From: CAZTHM01 sp041946825
GTDB taxonomy: Bacteria > Acidobacteriota > Terriglobia > UBA7540
Assembly: GCA_041946825.1 (NCBI GenBank)
Contig: JBHGBD010000003.1
Span: forward strand, 62,001-126,000
Reading direction: 5' to 3'
DNA length: 64,000 bases
The translations under genes and the position numbers were made by a program. Below the pieces are notes generated by a model. The model was not told the DNA's origin. It was given only the letters and a program-made list of their open reading frames with translations, and made no database searches. Of the stretch, positions 51,993-61,033 are shown in pieces; within the stretch, counting starts at the first letter, position 1, and every line of letters starts with the position of its first letter.

Positions 51993-52026
51993 CAAAAAAA
52001 GCCACAAAATCAATGATTCTGTGGCC
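51993..52026 (-). terminator. Attenuator-like hairpin in the csp leader
   Basis: On the minus strand GCCACAGAATC-ATT-GATTTTGTGGC (11 pairs, one G-U) is followed by seven T. It ends about 64 bases before the csp ATG. No gene lies upstream on that strand, so it is not the terminator of a previous gene and probably attenuates csp. Confidence 0.75.
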
Positions 52027-52378
52027 TTCCATTCCTTCGACCGGGGTCACAAAAACTGATCAAGCAATTTAAGTATACACCCTACGATACCATTACACCA
52101 GCAAATGATGCGGCCTCTAAACGGGCCAAGGCAGCGTGACATTTTGCGGGCCGTCGCCGGACGGAGCCCTCCCCTCGCCGCTCGACGCCGGTGCCTTTAC
52201 CCGCGAATCTTGAACTTCTAAGCCGATGATGGGATACTATTTTGGCCGTAGCCTGTTAGGGAGCACGTCCTTAATCTTGGTATTGCCCAGTCGACGACAA
52301 CCGAATTGGAAGGACCCTGCATCGTAAGGAAAGCGGCCCGTGTGGATTCGGATGCCGGCTGGAGGAACAGGAGTTTGC
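52027..52378. other. Divergent promoter region, no gene seen
   Basis: Between csp (minus) and the coiled-coil gene (plus). Candidates only: minus-strand TATACT near 52070-52075, and plus-strand TTGAAC (52210-52215) with TACTAT (52235-52240) at a long 19-base spacing. AGGAG precedes the next gene. No coding frame is convincing. Confidence 0.35.
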
Positions 52379-53347
52379 ATGGTCGACAAAATCAACGAGA
52401 ATGATGCTTCGCACGCGATGTTCGGGCTGAACGAGCCCGGAGGCCAGGGAGCCGCGCCGGGCAAGCCGGCGGCCGGCCCGTCGCAGCCGGCTTACACGCC
52501 GCCGGCCGCAGCCTCGCCCTTCAGCTTTTCGGGCGGCCAGGTTCTGGTCCTGCTGGTGATCGCCCTCGTGGTCATTTCCGGTGTCAACCTCTACATGCTG
52601 GTCTCGACGCGGCGGCAGTTTACCGACCACGCCGCCAAGCAGGCGGACCAGTTGAACCTGCTGACGCGCCGGATGGACTCGAGCGACGAGCGCTACGCGC
52701 AAATGCGCGGCCAGTTCCAGGTGGCGATGGAAAAGCAGGGATTGACGGAGCAGGAACTCGCCCGCGCCCGGACGCTTGCGGCCAACGTTCAGAAGCAGCA
52801 GCAGGCCGCCGTCCAGCAGTTGAACGCGGCCATCGAGCGAAAAGCCAGCGCGGAGGACGTGAACAAATTGCAGTCGGACGCCAACGCCAAGTTCGGCACC
52901 CTCTCCGGCGACATCGCTGGAACGAAGGCGGACCTCGAAGCCACCAAGCAGGCGTTGACCGGCGCCAAGGGTGAACTGAGCGGGGCCATCGCCAGGACTC
53001 ACGATGAACTGGTGGCGCTTGCCCATCGCACCGACCGTGACTACTTTGAGTTCAGCCTGGCCAAGAAGAACCTCAAGCAGAAAGTCGGAACGGTGACCCT
53101 GGAGCTGACCAAGACGAATACCAAGAAGAACCAGTTCACCATGAATCTCTACGCCGACGACAAGCGCATCGAGCGCAAAGACAAGACCATCAACGAGCCC
53201 GTCTACTTCTACGTCCAGGGCGCCTCGAGCGCGCTGGAGCTGGTGGTCAACAAGCTGGGGAAAGACACCGTCTCGGGCTACATCAGCACACCCAAGGGAT
53301 TCTTCTCCGGCACCCCGAACGTGCTGGCCGCGCGGCCGGGCGCGTAG
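52379..53347 (+). CDS. Membrane-anchored coiled-coil protein
   Basis: 322 aa from ATG 52379, AGGAG upstream. N-terminal Gly/Pro-rich cytosolic part (about 1-50), one membrane helix (VLVLLVIALVVISGVNLYML), then a long coiled coil (about 85-215, rich in Ala, Gln, Lys) and a C-terminal beta domain with FEFSLAKKNLKQKVGTVTLE and EPVYFYVQGASSALELVVNK. No enzymatic motif. The C-terminal domain resembles a carbohydrate- or lipid-contact beta fold, but I do not recognise the family. Confidence 0.65.
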   Translation: MVDKINENDASHAMFGLNEPGGQGAAPGKPAAGPSQPAYTPPAAASPFSFSGGQVLVLLVIALVVISGVNLYMLVSTRRQFTDHAAKQADQLNLLTRRMDSSDERYAQMRGQFQVAMEKQGLTEQELARARTLAANVQKQQQAAVQQLNAAIERKASAEDVNKLQSDANAKFGTLSGDIAGTKADLEATKQALTGAKGELSGAIARTHDELVALAHRTDRDYFEFSLAKKNLKQKVGTVTLELTKTNTKKNQFTMNLYADDKRIERKDKTINEPVYFYVQGASSALELVVNKLGKDTVSGYISTPKGFFSGTPNVLAARPGA

Positions 53348-53376
53348 AGCGTATTGGCTGTCAGCGGAAAAAGGGT

Positions 53377-53715
53377 TTACTTCGGCACGGGCACGGCGAG
53401 GTGCCGCTCCAGGACGCCCGCGATCTCTTCGTAGGATTTGACCCCTACCAGCCTCTCAATTTCGTTTCCACTCTTCAGCAATAACAACGTGGGGATAGAC
53501 CTCACTCCCCACCGCGCCGCCACGTCCGGCAACTCGTCGACGTTGAGCTTGGCGAATTGGATGTCGCTGCCATATTTCTCCGCCAGCCTCTCGAAGGTCG
53601 GCGACAGACGGTGGCACGGGCCGCACCACTCGGCCCAGAAATCAACCAGGGCCGGCCTTCCGCCGCTTTCGATTTCCTTCCAGTCCCCGCTTTGAACGTG
53701 CAAGATGTTCGCCAT
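53377..53715 (-). CDS. Thioredoxin
   Basis: 112 aa from ATG 53715 (GAGG upstream). Active site FWAEWCGPCHRLSP, conserved cis-Pro in GVRSIPTLLLLKSG. Classic cytosolic dithiol reductant. Whether it serves the exported peroxiredoxins is unknown, as those act outside the cytosol. Confidence 0.95.
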   Translation of the reverse strand: MANILHVQSGDWKEIESGGRPALVDFWAEWCGPCHRLSPTFERLAEKYGSDIQFAKLNVDELPDVAARWGVRSIPTLLLLKSGNEIERLVGVKSYEEIAGVLERHLAVPVPK

Positions 53716-53912
53716 CAGATTCCTCATCTCCCTTTAACTTGCCTTCCGAGGAGTTAGATGAAGCAGGAGGAGGGTTGGTTCCGAGCCCCGCGCAACCCAC
53801 TGGCTCCCAGCCGCATACGGCGCTCCCCGGCGCGCGCAGTCGCACCGTGACATTGAGAAGGAACAGTGGTAGTCTTCCCCCGACGACGGTTAAGCTAGTT
53901 TCCTAAATCACC

Positions 53913-54233
53913 ATGGCAGGCCGAAAAGCCAAGCGCTTCAGAACCTCCCCGGCCGAGCCGGTCATGTTCCTCGGTGCCGACTCGAATCATATCGGGGATC
54001 TCGTCGATGTCAGCATCAGCGGGCTGCTGCTGCACACCGAACGACATTTCGATATCGGGGAAATGCGCCCCATGTCCATCTCGGTGGGCAAGGAGACCAG
54101 CCAGGTGATCGCCGTCGCCAAGCGGCACATTCCGGGCGTGGGGACGGCATTCGAGTTCAGCCACATCTCGCCCCGCGACCGGGAGCTACTGCGCCGGTTC
54201 CTGCTTTCGCTTTCGGGGTCGGGTAGTGGTTAG
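53913..54233 (+). CDS. PilZ-domain protein
   Basis: 106 aa, single domain. KRFRTSPAEPVMFLG supplies the basic N-terminal motif and DLVDVSISGLLLHTE the (D/N)hSxxG motif; the RxxxR is weak, so cyclic-di-GMP binding is possible but not certain. Ends 18 bases before the glycosylase start. Confidence 0.8.
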   Translation: MAGRKAKRFRTSPAEPVMFLGADSNHIGDLVDVSISGLLLHTERHFDIGEMRPMSISVGKETSQVIAVAKRHIPGVGTAFEFSHISPRDRELLRRFLLSLSGSGSG

Positions 54234-54251
54234 CCGGTAGATCTCAGCTTT

Positions 54252-54950
54252 ATGCCTGATTCCGCCCGCCAGATTCTTTCCCTCCAGAAACGGGTGATCG
54301 CATGCACGCGTTGCGCGTGCCTGATTCGACATTGCCGCCAAGTGGCGCGCGAAAAGCGCCGCATGTTTCGTGACCAGGAATACTGGGGCAGGCCGGTGCC
54401 GGGTTTCGGCGACCCCGACGCTGAATTGCTTATTCTCGGGCTCGCGCCCGCCGCGCATGGAGCGAACCGCACGGGCCGCATGTTCACGGGCGACCGCTCG
54501 GGCGAATTCCTCTACCGTGCTCTCTACCAAGCGGGCTTCGCGAACCAGCCGGAGTCTCGGCATCGCGACGACGGGCTGACGCTGCACAATTGCTACATCA
54601 CGGCGGCTCTGCGCTGCGCCCCGCCGCAAAACAAGCCGCTGCCCAACGAGTTGCGAAACTGCCAGCCCTTCCTCGAACGCGAAATGCAGATCTTGATGAA
54701 CGTCCGCGCCGTGCTGGCCCTGGGCAAAATCGCATTCGACACCTACCTGCGCGTTGTCGCCGACCGGCCGGGTTTTCCCCCGCGCTCGTCGTTCAAGTTT
54801 TCTCACGGCGCGAGCTTTGCGTTGCCCGGCGGCCTGCCACGCCTCTACGCGGCTTATCATCCCAGCCAGCAGAACACCCAGACCGGACGGCTCACCCGGG
54901 AAATGTTTCAGTCAGTTCTGGCGGACATCCGGCGATACCTGGCATCCTGA
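54252..54950 (+). CDS. Family 5 uracil-DNA glycosylase (UdgB-like)
   Basis: 232 aa. The N-terminal Cys cluster (CTRCACLIRHC) plus later cysteines provides the 4Fe-4S site. The active site is LGLAPAAHGANRTGRMFTGD, characteristic of family 5, with the second motif in LYAAYHPSQQNTQTGR. It removes uracil and some oxidised bases from DNA. The frame starts right after the PilZ gene; cotranscription is likely. Confidence 0.92.
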   Translation: MPDSARQILSLQKRVIACTRCACLIRHCRQVAREKRRMFRDQEYWGRPVPGFGDPDAELLILGLAPAAHGANRTGRMFTGDRSGEFLYRALYQAGFANQPESRHRDDGLTLHNCYITAALRCAPPQNKPLPNELRNCQPFLEREMQILMNVRAVLALGKIAFDTYLRVVADRPGFPPRSSFKFSHGASFALPGGLPRLYAAYHPSQQNTQTGRLTREMFQSVLADIRRYLAS

Positions 54951-55067
54951 ATCGCGCGGCCGGCGGGACCCGCTGCGACCCTTCAGTTCTTGGGGAGGGA
55001 GAGTGATGCTAGACTATGCGCCCACCGGCCCGGCCTCAACAGGAGGCCGGGACGCCACAAGGGCTTC

Positions 55068-57404
55068 ATGGGCTTGCCCCCACAACACCGCCTCAATTCC
55101 AAGGCCTGGCCTTACGGGCTCACGGTCTTTCTAAGCGCCTTCCTCCTTTTTCTGGTCGAGCCGCTGATGGGCAAATATCTCCTCCCGTGGTTTGGCGGAG
55201 CGTCGGCTGTCTGGACAACCTGCCTGCTCTTTTTCCAGGCCCTACTCCTTGCCGGCTACGCCTACGCACATACCGTGGCGAGGGATGGGGCGGGCGGGGT
55301 AGGTAGGAGGATTCACCTGACCCTTCTTGCCGTATCGCTGGCGGTGCTGGCGCTCCTGGGCCGAGCGTGGGCCACACCCATCACCCCGGGTCCGGCGTGG
55401 CGGCCGGAAAGCGCCGGCAGCCCGACGGGTCAGTTGCTCCTTCTTCTCCTCATCAGTGTGGGGCTGCCGTTCTTCCTCCTGGCCTCGACCGGGCCGCTCC
55501 TGCAAGCGTGGTTCAGCCGCCGAGCTTTTCGCGCCTCACCTTACCGGCTCTACGCCCTTTCGAACTTCGGCTCGCTCCTGGCGCTGCTGGCCTACCCTTT
55601 CTTGATCGAATGGACCCTGACGATTCCGCAGCAGGCCTGGGCTTGGTCGGGCGGCTATGTGGTTTTCGCTCTTTCCTGCGCTTACGGCGCGACGCGGCCA
55701 GACTCCGAGGCGGAAACAGATCTCCCGCGTGAGAGCGAACAAAGGCCGCTGCATGCTGCGGACAACCTGCCCAGGCCGTCCGTCGCCGACCGCCTGCTCA
55801 CGCTCGGTTTGGCCTTCTGCGCGTCCGTGATGTTGCTGGCGACAACCAATCAACTCTGCCTCAGCACCGCGGCCGTTCCTTTGCTCTGGATCCTGCCGCT
55901 GGGACTCTATCTGCTGTCGTTCATGATTTGTTTTCACGACGAGCGCTGGTACGTGCGGGGAGTTTTCCAATCGGCTTTCGGCGCCGGGGCCGTTCTGGTT
56001 TGCCTCGTGTTGTTCCAGGTGCTGCAGCGGCCCCTTCTGCTGCAAATTGCCATCTACTCGTTTGCGCTCTTCGCCGGCTGCATGGTGTGTCACGGCGAAC
56101 TCTTTCGTCTCCGGCCTGCTGCACGTTATCTGACCGGCTTCTACCTGACGGTCGCGGCGGGCGGAGCGCTCGGCGGTGTGTTCGTGAGTTTGCTCGCCCC
56201 GATCGTCTTCAAGGGGTACTGGGAGTTCCATACGGGCTTGGAGATGACGATGGCGATGATGTTCGTCGTCCTGCTGCGCCAGAGGGACTCCTGGATCTAC
56301 CGTTCCGCCGCCTGGGTGCCCGTGCTGATGGTTGTGGCGGCCGCCCTGCTTCCAGTGGGAATCGCGGTGGCCCTGATCGGGCCTCAACTTCCCCGCGACT
56401 GGCGACTGTGGCTGATGGGCCTCATTGCTCTGACCTTGATTGCCAAAATCCTGTACCGAACGCGCCGCCAGGGATCGCCGCAGGGAGCGTCGCCGGGTTG
56501 GGCCTGGACTTGTGCGGCCACCGTGCTCTTCATGCTGGGGAGCGTCCTGTTGATGGATGTGCGGCAGCCCAGAATCGAGAGCCGGCGGAATTTCTACGGG
56601 GTTCTCAACGTCACGGCGTTCGACATGAAGGACCCGGAATGGCGAGCCTACGCGCTACATCACGGCGATACTCTCCACGGCTTCCAGTTCCTGGCCGAAG
56701 ACCGGCGGCGTCTCCCCACCGCCTATTATGCCCAGCGAAGCGGGGTCGGCCTCGTTCTCGAGCACCATCCCCGCCGGAAGGCCGAACAGGAACGCGACCG
56801 CTGCTTACGCATCGGCGCTGTCGGGCTGGGGATTGGAACGATTGCGGCCTATGGCCAGCCATGCGATTATTACCGCTTTTACGAACTCAACCCAGAGGTC
56901 GCCCGCCTGGCCAACAGCGATTATTTCTCCTTTCTCAAGGACTCGCCCGCCCGCATCGACACGGTGCTGGGCGATGGGCGGCTCTCTCTGGAACGCGAGT
57001 TGGAACAGAACCGGCCACAGGCGTTTGACGTCCTGGCCTTGGATGCTTTTGCCGGCGATGCCATCCCTGTTCATCTGCTGACCCGGGAGGCGTTTGGTAT
57101 TTACCTGCGGCACCTTCGCCAGCCGGAGGGGATTCTCGCCATCCACATTACGAACCGTTATCTCAACCTCCAGCCCGTCATTTGGAAGGCCGCCCGGGAC
57201 CTTGGCCTGCAGGCCGCGTGGGTGCACTCCTCGCGCGAAGGCCGGGTTGCATTCGCCAGTGACTGGATGCTGGTTTCCAAAGGGCGCGCGGTCCTGGACG
57301 TTCCGGAGATCGCTGCTGCCATCACCGGGAGGCAGGCCGGGCCGTCCGAGGTTCGCCTCTGGACGGACAACTACAGCAATCTATTCCAAGTACTCATAAG
57401 GTAA
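55068..57404 (+). CDS. Multi-helix membrane protein fused to spermidine-synthase-like domain
   Basis: 778 aa from ATG 55068 (AAGGG upstream). About 12-14 helices (residues 15-510) resemble an MFS-like or PMT-type integral part, beginning LFLVEPLMGKYLLPWFGG. The C-terminal methyltransferase fold has GAVGLGIGTIAAYG as motif I, FYELNPEVARLAN, DGRLSLERELEQNRP and DVLALDAFAGDAIPVH. Polyamine synthase activity is doubtful because the SpeE-specific GGG(D/E)G loop is changed. A CCGGCCTC/GAGGCCGG hairpin lies just before the start. Confidence 0.85.
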   Translation: MGLPPQHRLNSKAWPYGLTVFLSAFLLFLVEPLMGKYLLPWFGGASAVWTTCLLFFQALLLAGYAYAHTVARDGAGGVGRRIHLTLLAVSLAVLALLGRAWATPITPGPAWRPESAGSPTGQLLLLLLISVGLPFFLLASTGPLLQAWFSRRAFRASPYRLYALSNFGSLLALLAYPFLIEWTLTIPQQAWAWSGGYVVFALSCAYGATRPDSEAETDLPRESEQRPLHAADNLPRPSVADRLLTLGLAFCASVMLLATTNQLCLSTAAVPLLWILPLGLYLLSFMICFHDERWYVRGVFQSAFGAGAVLVCLVLFQVLQRPLLLQIAIYSFALFAGCMVCHGELFRLRPAARYLTGFYLTVAAGGALGGVFVSLLAPIVFKGYWEFHTGLEMTMAMMFVVLLRQRDSWIYRSAAWVPVLMVVAAALLPVGIAVALIGPQLPRDWRLWLMGLIALTLIAKILYRTRRQGSPQGASPGWAWTCAATVLFMLGSVLLMDVRQPRIESRRNFYGVLNVTAFDMKDPEWRAYALHHGDTLHGFQFLAEDRRRLPTAYYAQRSGVGLVLEHHPRRKAEQERDRCLRIGAVGLGIGTIAAYGQPCDYYRFYELNPEVARLANSDYFSFLKDSPARIDTVLGDGRLSLERELEQNRPQAFDVLALDAFAGDAIPVHLLTREAFGIYLRHLRQPEGILAIHITNRYLNLQPVIWKAARDLGLQAAWVHSSREGRVAFASDWMLVSKGRAVLDVPEIAAAITGRQAGPSEVRLWTDNYSNLFQVLIR

Positions 57405-57413
57405 GGAGCCATC

Positions 57414-59552
57414 ATGTCAAAACCGTCTCGACGCAGGTTCATGCTCGCTGCCGGGGCCAGCCTCCCCGCCGGTTTGCTCGCTCAGCCGGTGAAGGAGACC
57501 GCGCCTTCGGCCTCCACCGCTGCAGTCATTCCTCCATCGGATCCGCGCGAATTGCCGGGGCGCGATCAGCGCCTGGAAATTCGCACCCTCGACACACCCT
57601 GCACGCCGCATCGCTACTCGACGCGCGCCGAATGGGATGAGCGTGCCAGGAAACTGCGCGAGCAGATCCTCTCCGCCGCAGGACTGTGGCCGCTGCCGGA
57701 GCGCACGCCGCTGCGCGCCCACATTTTCGACAAGGTCGAGCAAGACGGCTTCTCGGTTGAGAAAGTCTACTTCGAGAGTTTCCCCGGCTTCTTTTGCACC
57801 GGCAACCTCTACCGTCCGCTGGGCGGCGAACACAAACCGCCGTTTCCCGGAATTCTCAATCCGCACGGTCACTGGAACTACGGCCGGCTCGAGAACGCTC
57901 CGGGCGATTTGAACGGCGGCGCGATTCCCACGCGCTGCATGAACTTCGCCTTCCAGGGCTACGTCTCTTTCGCATACGACATGGTCGGATATAACGACAG
58001 CTTCCAGTTGCCGCACCGCCAGTATGAAGACGAGCGGGCGCCCTGGGGGATGACCGCCGATGGCCAGCGGCTGTGGCTCTGGGGCGTGAGCCAGCTCGGG
58101 CTGCAGCTCTGGAATTCCATTCGCGCGCTGGATTTTCTCGCCTCGCTCCCGGACGTCGATCCCGAGCGCCTGGCCATGACCGGCGCTTCGGGCGGCGGCA
58201 CGCAGACGTTTCTCACCACCGCCGTGGACGACCGGGTCAAGGCCTGCGCGCCCGTCAACATGATTTCGCATTTCATGCAGGGCGGGTGCATCTGCGAGAA
58301 CGCGCCCAACCTGCGCATCGACACCGACAACATGGAAATCGGCGCGCTCGCCGCGCCGCGGCCCATGCAGATGATTTCCGCCGCCGGCGATTGGACGCGC
58401 GATTCGGAGCGCATCGAACATCCCGCCATCGCCGCCGTGTACGAACTGCTCGGCGCGCGCGACCATCTCAGCCACAACCAGTTCATCTACGACCACAACT
58501 ACAACCGCCCCAGCCGCGAAGCAGTCTACCGCTTCTTCGCGCGCTGGCTCTCCAAGGACCCGACAAAACCCGCTCCCGAGCGCGTCGAGGAGCGCGGCGA
58601 ATTCCACATCGAGCCCGGACGCCTGATGGTCTTCGAGCGCCGCCTGCCGCCGGACAATGCCGTTACCTCGGAGCAACTCACGGCCTACCGCTTGAGGGTC
58701 TGCCGCGACCAACTCACCCAGGCGCGGCCCGAGCGCGCGGAGCAGATCGAGGACTTTCGCAAGAAGTTTGGCCCTGTCTATCGCGCGGCGCTGATGGCGG
58801 AGGCGCCTTCGCCCGAAGACCTGCGCTGGGGGAGAGCGGAGGGCGATACAAGACCTTCAGCAAACCGGCAGCGGTTGATCATCGGTCGCTATTCCGCGGA
58901 CGATCGTATTCCCGCCACGCTCGTTGAGCCGGCGGGCAAGGCGCACTCGGCGACGTTGCTCGTACACTCCGACGGCGCCGAAGCCGCACTGGGCAGCAGC
59001 TCGTCGCCCTCGCCGCTCGTGCGCGAACTGACCAGGCGCGGCAGCCGCGTGCTGGCCATCGACGCTTTCCAGACCGGCGCGGCACGCGACGCGGCGCGCA
59101 CCATGAAGGCCGGATTCTTCCCGACCTACAATCGCACCGACGACATGCAGCGCGTGCAGGACGTCCTCACGGCGCTGGCGTATCTGGAAGCGGTGTGGCG
59201 GCCGGAGAAGATTTCGGTCGTCGGTCAAGGTCTCGCCGGACTCTGGTGCCTGCTGGCGCGCCCGTACTTCAAGAAGGAGTACACCGTCGCCGCGGACAGC
59301 GCGGAATTCGACAGCGCGAAGGATGAAGACTACCTTGACAAGCTTCACATCCCCCTGCTCCGGCGCGCCGGCGATTTTCGGACCGCTGCCTTGCTTGCTC
59401 CCGCATCACCCTTGCTCCTGCATAACGAGCAAGGCGAACTGGCTGCCGCGTACGAGGAAGCTTACCGCTTGCGCGGCGCCGGCAACCGCCTGCGCTCCTC
59501 CAAGGAACCGCTTTCGGTCTCCGGACTTGCGGAATGGTTACTCAGTGCCTAG
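57414..59552 (+). CDS. Tat-exported double alpha/beta-hydrolase esterase
   Basis: 712 aa. AAGGAG before ATG; Tat signal RRRFMLAAGASLPAGLLA. The first hydrolase domain (about 60-400) has LNPHGHWNYGRLENAPGD, nucleophile Ser in AMTGASGGGTQTF and HPAIAAVYELLGARDH, like acetyl-xylan esterase/dienelactone-hydrolase families. The second half (about 490-705) keeps the fold (ATLLVHSDGAEAALG, SVVGQGLAGLWCLLA), but Gly-Gln-Gly replaces the Ser nucleophile motif, so it is probably non-catalytic. Only nine bases follow the previous stop. Confidence 0.82.
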   Translation: MSKPSRRRFMLAAGASLPAGLLAQPVKETAPSASTAAVIPPSDPRELPGRDQRLEIRTLDTPCTPHRYSTRAEWDERARKLREQILSAAGLWPLPERTPLRAHIFDKVEQDGFSVEKVYFESFPGFFCTGNLYRPLGGEHKPPFPGILNPHGHWNYGRLENAPGDLNGGAIPTRCMNFAFQGYVSFAYDMVGYNDSFQLPHRQYEDERAPWGMTADGQRLWLWGVSQLGLQLWNSIRALDFLASLPDVDPERLAMTGASGGGTQTFLTTAVDDRVKACAPVNMISHFMQGGCICENAPNLRIDTDNMEIGALAAPRPMQMISAAGDWTRDSERIEHPAIAAVYELLGARDHLSHNQFIYDHNYNRPSREAVYRFFARWLSKDPTKPAPERVEERGEFHIEPGRLMVFERRLPPDNAVTSEQLTAYRLRVCRDQLTQARPERAEQIEDFRKKFGPVYRAALMAEAPSPEDLRWGRAEGDTRPSANRQRLIIGRYSADDRIPATLVEPAGKAHSATLLVHSDGAEAALGSSSSPSPLVRELTRRGSRVLAIDAFQTGAARDAARTMKAGFFPTYNRTDDMQRVQDVLTALAYLEAVWRPEKISVVGQGLAGLWCLLARPYFKKEYTVAADSAEFDSAKDEDYLDKLHIPLLRRAGDFRTAALLAPASPLLLHNEQGELAAAYEEAYRLRGAGNRLRSSKEPLSVSGLAEWLLSA

Positions 59553-59676
59553 GCCAGGACACCGGTTGTCGGGCTGGTAGGGTTCAAGGGGATCTTGTTG
59601 CTGGATCGAGCCACGCGCCGTGCACCCCGCGAGGGAGCGGTTTTCAGTGGCGATTAACGACCATTTGCGAATCGGG

Positions 59677-59715
59677 AAGCTGACAAGTCCTTTATTAACA
59701 GCAGCTTGTCAGCTT
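59677..59715. repeat. Eleven-base-pair inverted repeat at the element's end
   Basis: AAGCTGACAAG (59677-59687) and CTTGTCAGCTT (59705-59715), loop 17. It overlaps the stop codon of the 74-codon frame. Copy 1 has a shorter AGCTGAT/ATCAGCT pair in the same place. Confidence 0.65.
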
Positions 59716-59933
59716 TGTAGAAATACTTTACACTCGTTGAAAACAAATGACTTACTAACTCTGGGTCGGCTTTCGCAAGATCGCTCTATTGATTCTAAAG
59801 GACTAACTACCTTCCCGATTTTTGAGGGTATATAGACAACGCCAGAAAGCCGAGCTAGTCTGCCGCGCGACTCCGTATCGGGACTCGACATCACGCGTGC
59901 GCGCCTCACGCCGGGCTTGGACATTCTGTCCAT
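59709..59933 (-). CDS. Small ORF of the repeated element, 74 aa
   Basis: Starts at ATG 59933, right at the expected transcription start. The first half is Arg-rich, the second half has GVVYIPSKIGKVVSPLES and KSFVFNECKVFLQS. The last 43 residues align without gaps to the broken frame of copy 1, which is the main evidence that it is or was coding. No domain recognised; expression unproven. Confidence 0.5.
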   Translation of the reverse strand: MDRMSKPGVRRARVMSSPDTESRGRLARLSGVVYIPSKIGKVVSPLESIERSCESRPRVSKSFVFNECKVFLQS

Positions 59934-59944
59934 AGTAGACTACC

Positions 59945-59973
59945 ATCATAGCATACATTTCTGGTTTTGTCAA
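59945..59973 (-). promoter_or_regulatory. Consensus sigma70 promoter with palindrome, element copy 2
   Basis: On the minus strand TTGACA (59968-59973), 17 bases, TATGAT (59945-59950), then GTAG-T-CTAC (59935-59943). Spacer identical to that of copy 1. Confidence 0.75.
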
Positions 59974-59982
59974 GCCTTTTCT

Positions 59983-60738
59983 TCAATCCATCAGCATCCC
60001 GCCGTTGACCTCCAACGTTTCGCCGGTGATGTAGCGGGCGGCGGGCGAGGCCAGGAAGACGATGGTGTCGGCGACCTCTTCCGAACTCCCGGCGCGGCCC
60101 AGGGGGATGCTGGCGACAAAGCGCTGGAAGACTTCGCCGGGGCTGTAGCGCTCGTGGTAGGGCGTGGCGATGACGCCCGGCGCGATGCCGTTCACGCGGA
60201 TGCCGTGCGGCGCGAGTTCCTTGGCGAGCCCCTTGGTGTAAGTTGACAGGCCGCCTTTCGCCGCCGCGTAAGCGGCCGCGCCCGGCCCGCCACCGTTGCG
60301 CGCGGCGATTGAAGTGACATTGATAATGCACCCGCTCTTGCGCGTTGCCATCTCTTCCCAAACGGCCTTGACGCAGAGGAAAACGCTCTTGAGATTGAGC
60401 GCCATGATCTGGTCCCAGTATTCCTCGGTCATGTCGGCGAGCGTGCGGCGGGCGAGCAGGTCGCCGGCATTGTTGACGAGGATATCGACGCGCCCCCAGC
60501 GCTGGCGGACGGCGCTGACCATGCTCGCGACCTCGGCGGCGCGGGTCACATCGGCGCGAAAGGCGAACGCCTCGCCCCCTGCGCCCTTGATTTTTGTAAC
60601 CGCCTGCTCGGCGCCTGGCTGGTTCTTGAAGAAATTCACGGCCACGCGGGCGCCCTCGCGCGCCATCGCCTCCGCCGTCGCCCGCCCAATCCCGCTCGAC
60701 GCGCCCGTGATCAACGCCACCTGGCCCTTCAATATCAT
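59983..60738 (-). CDS. SDR-family oxidoreductase (FabG-like)
   Basis: 251 aa. NAD(P)-binding VALITGASSGIGRATAE, VDILVNNAGDLLA, catalytic Ser in NVTSIAARNGG, Tyr-x3-Lys in AAAYAAAKGGLSTYTKGLAKEL, and the C-terminal ITGETLEVNGGMLMD. Classical short-chain dehydrogenase/reductase, cytosolic. Its stop codon coincides with the 5' end of the repeated element. Substrate not assigned; lipid or sugar reductase are both possible. Confidence 0.93.
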   Translation of the reverse strand: MILKGQVALITGASSGIGRATAEAMAREGARVAVNFFKNQPGAEQAVTKIKGAGGEAFAFRADVTRAAEVASMVSAVRQRWGRVDILVNNAGDLLARRTLADMTEEYWDQIMALNLKSVFLCVKAVWEEMATRKSGCIINVTSIAARNGGGPGAAAYAAAKGGLSTYTKGLAKELAPHGIRVNGIAPGVIATPYHERYSPGEVFQRFVASIPLGRAGSSEEVADTIVFLASPAARYITGETLEVNGGMLMD

Positions 60739-60813
60739 CGTTTCCTCCTTGCTCGGCTCACGAATTGGAAACCAGCATCCTAGCGCATCCCGGGCGTTGC
60801 GGGAACTGGAGGA

Positions 60814-60850
60814 GCGAGTTTACCTCGCCGCATGGCGGTGTAACGCCGCC
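60814..60850. repeat. Two tandem small hairpins
   Basis: GCGAG-TTTAC-CTCGC then GGCGG-TGTAACG-CCGCC. The sequence resembles REP-like palindromes elsewhere in the window. The remainder of 60739-61033 shows only a weak promoter candidate near 60894-60923 and the AGGAGG of the next gene. Confidence 0.55.
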
Positions 60851-61033
60851 TCTACGTCAAACCGACCCGCCACCCTGCCCGCGAAACCTCTTGGCAACCT
60901 ATTGGTCTTTCTGGTATTCGTATCTATTTCGGGTAGGAAGCACAGGACAATCCTTACGGGCGCGGTTCAGCGGCCGCAAATGGAGTTGACGGGCGGGCGC
61001 TCGCCGCGGCGAGCCGCAGGAGGACTAATCAGC

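Larger units (their letters stand above)
59641..59985 (-). repeat. Promoter/small-ORF repeated element, copy 2
   Basis: Homologous to 13301-13632 in opposite orientation. From its 5' end: the SDR stop codon TGA (59983-59985) begins TGAAGAAAAG, then a consensus promoter, a palindrome, a 74-codon frame and an 11-bp inverted repeat. The region is AT-richer than its flanks. No transposase or terminal inverted repeats recognised. Confidence 0.75.
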
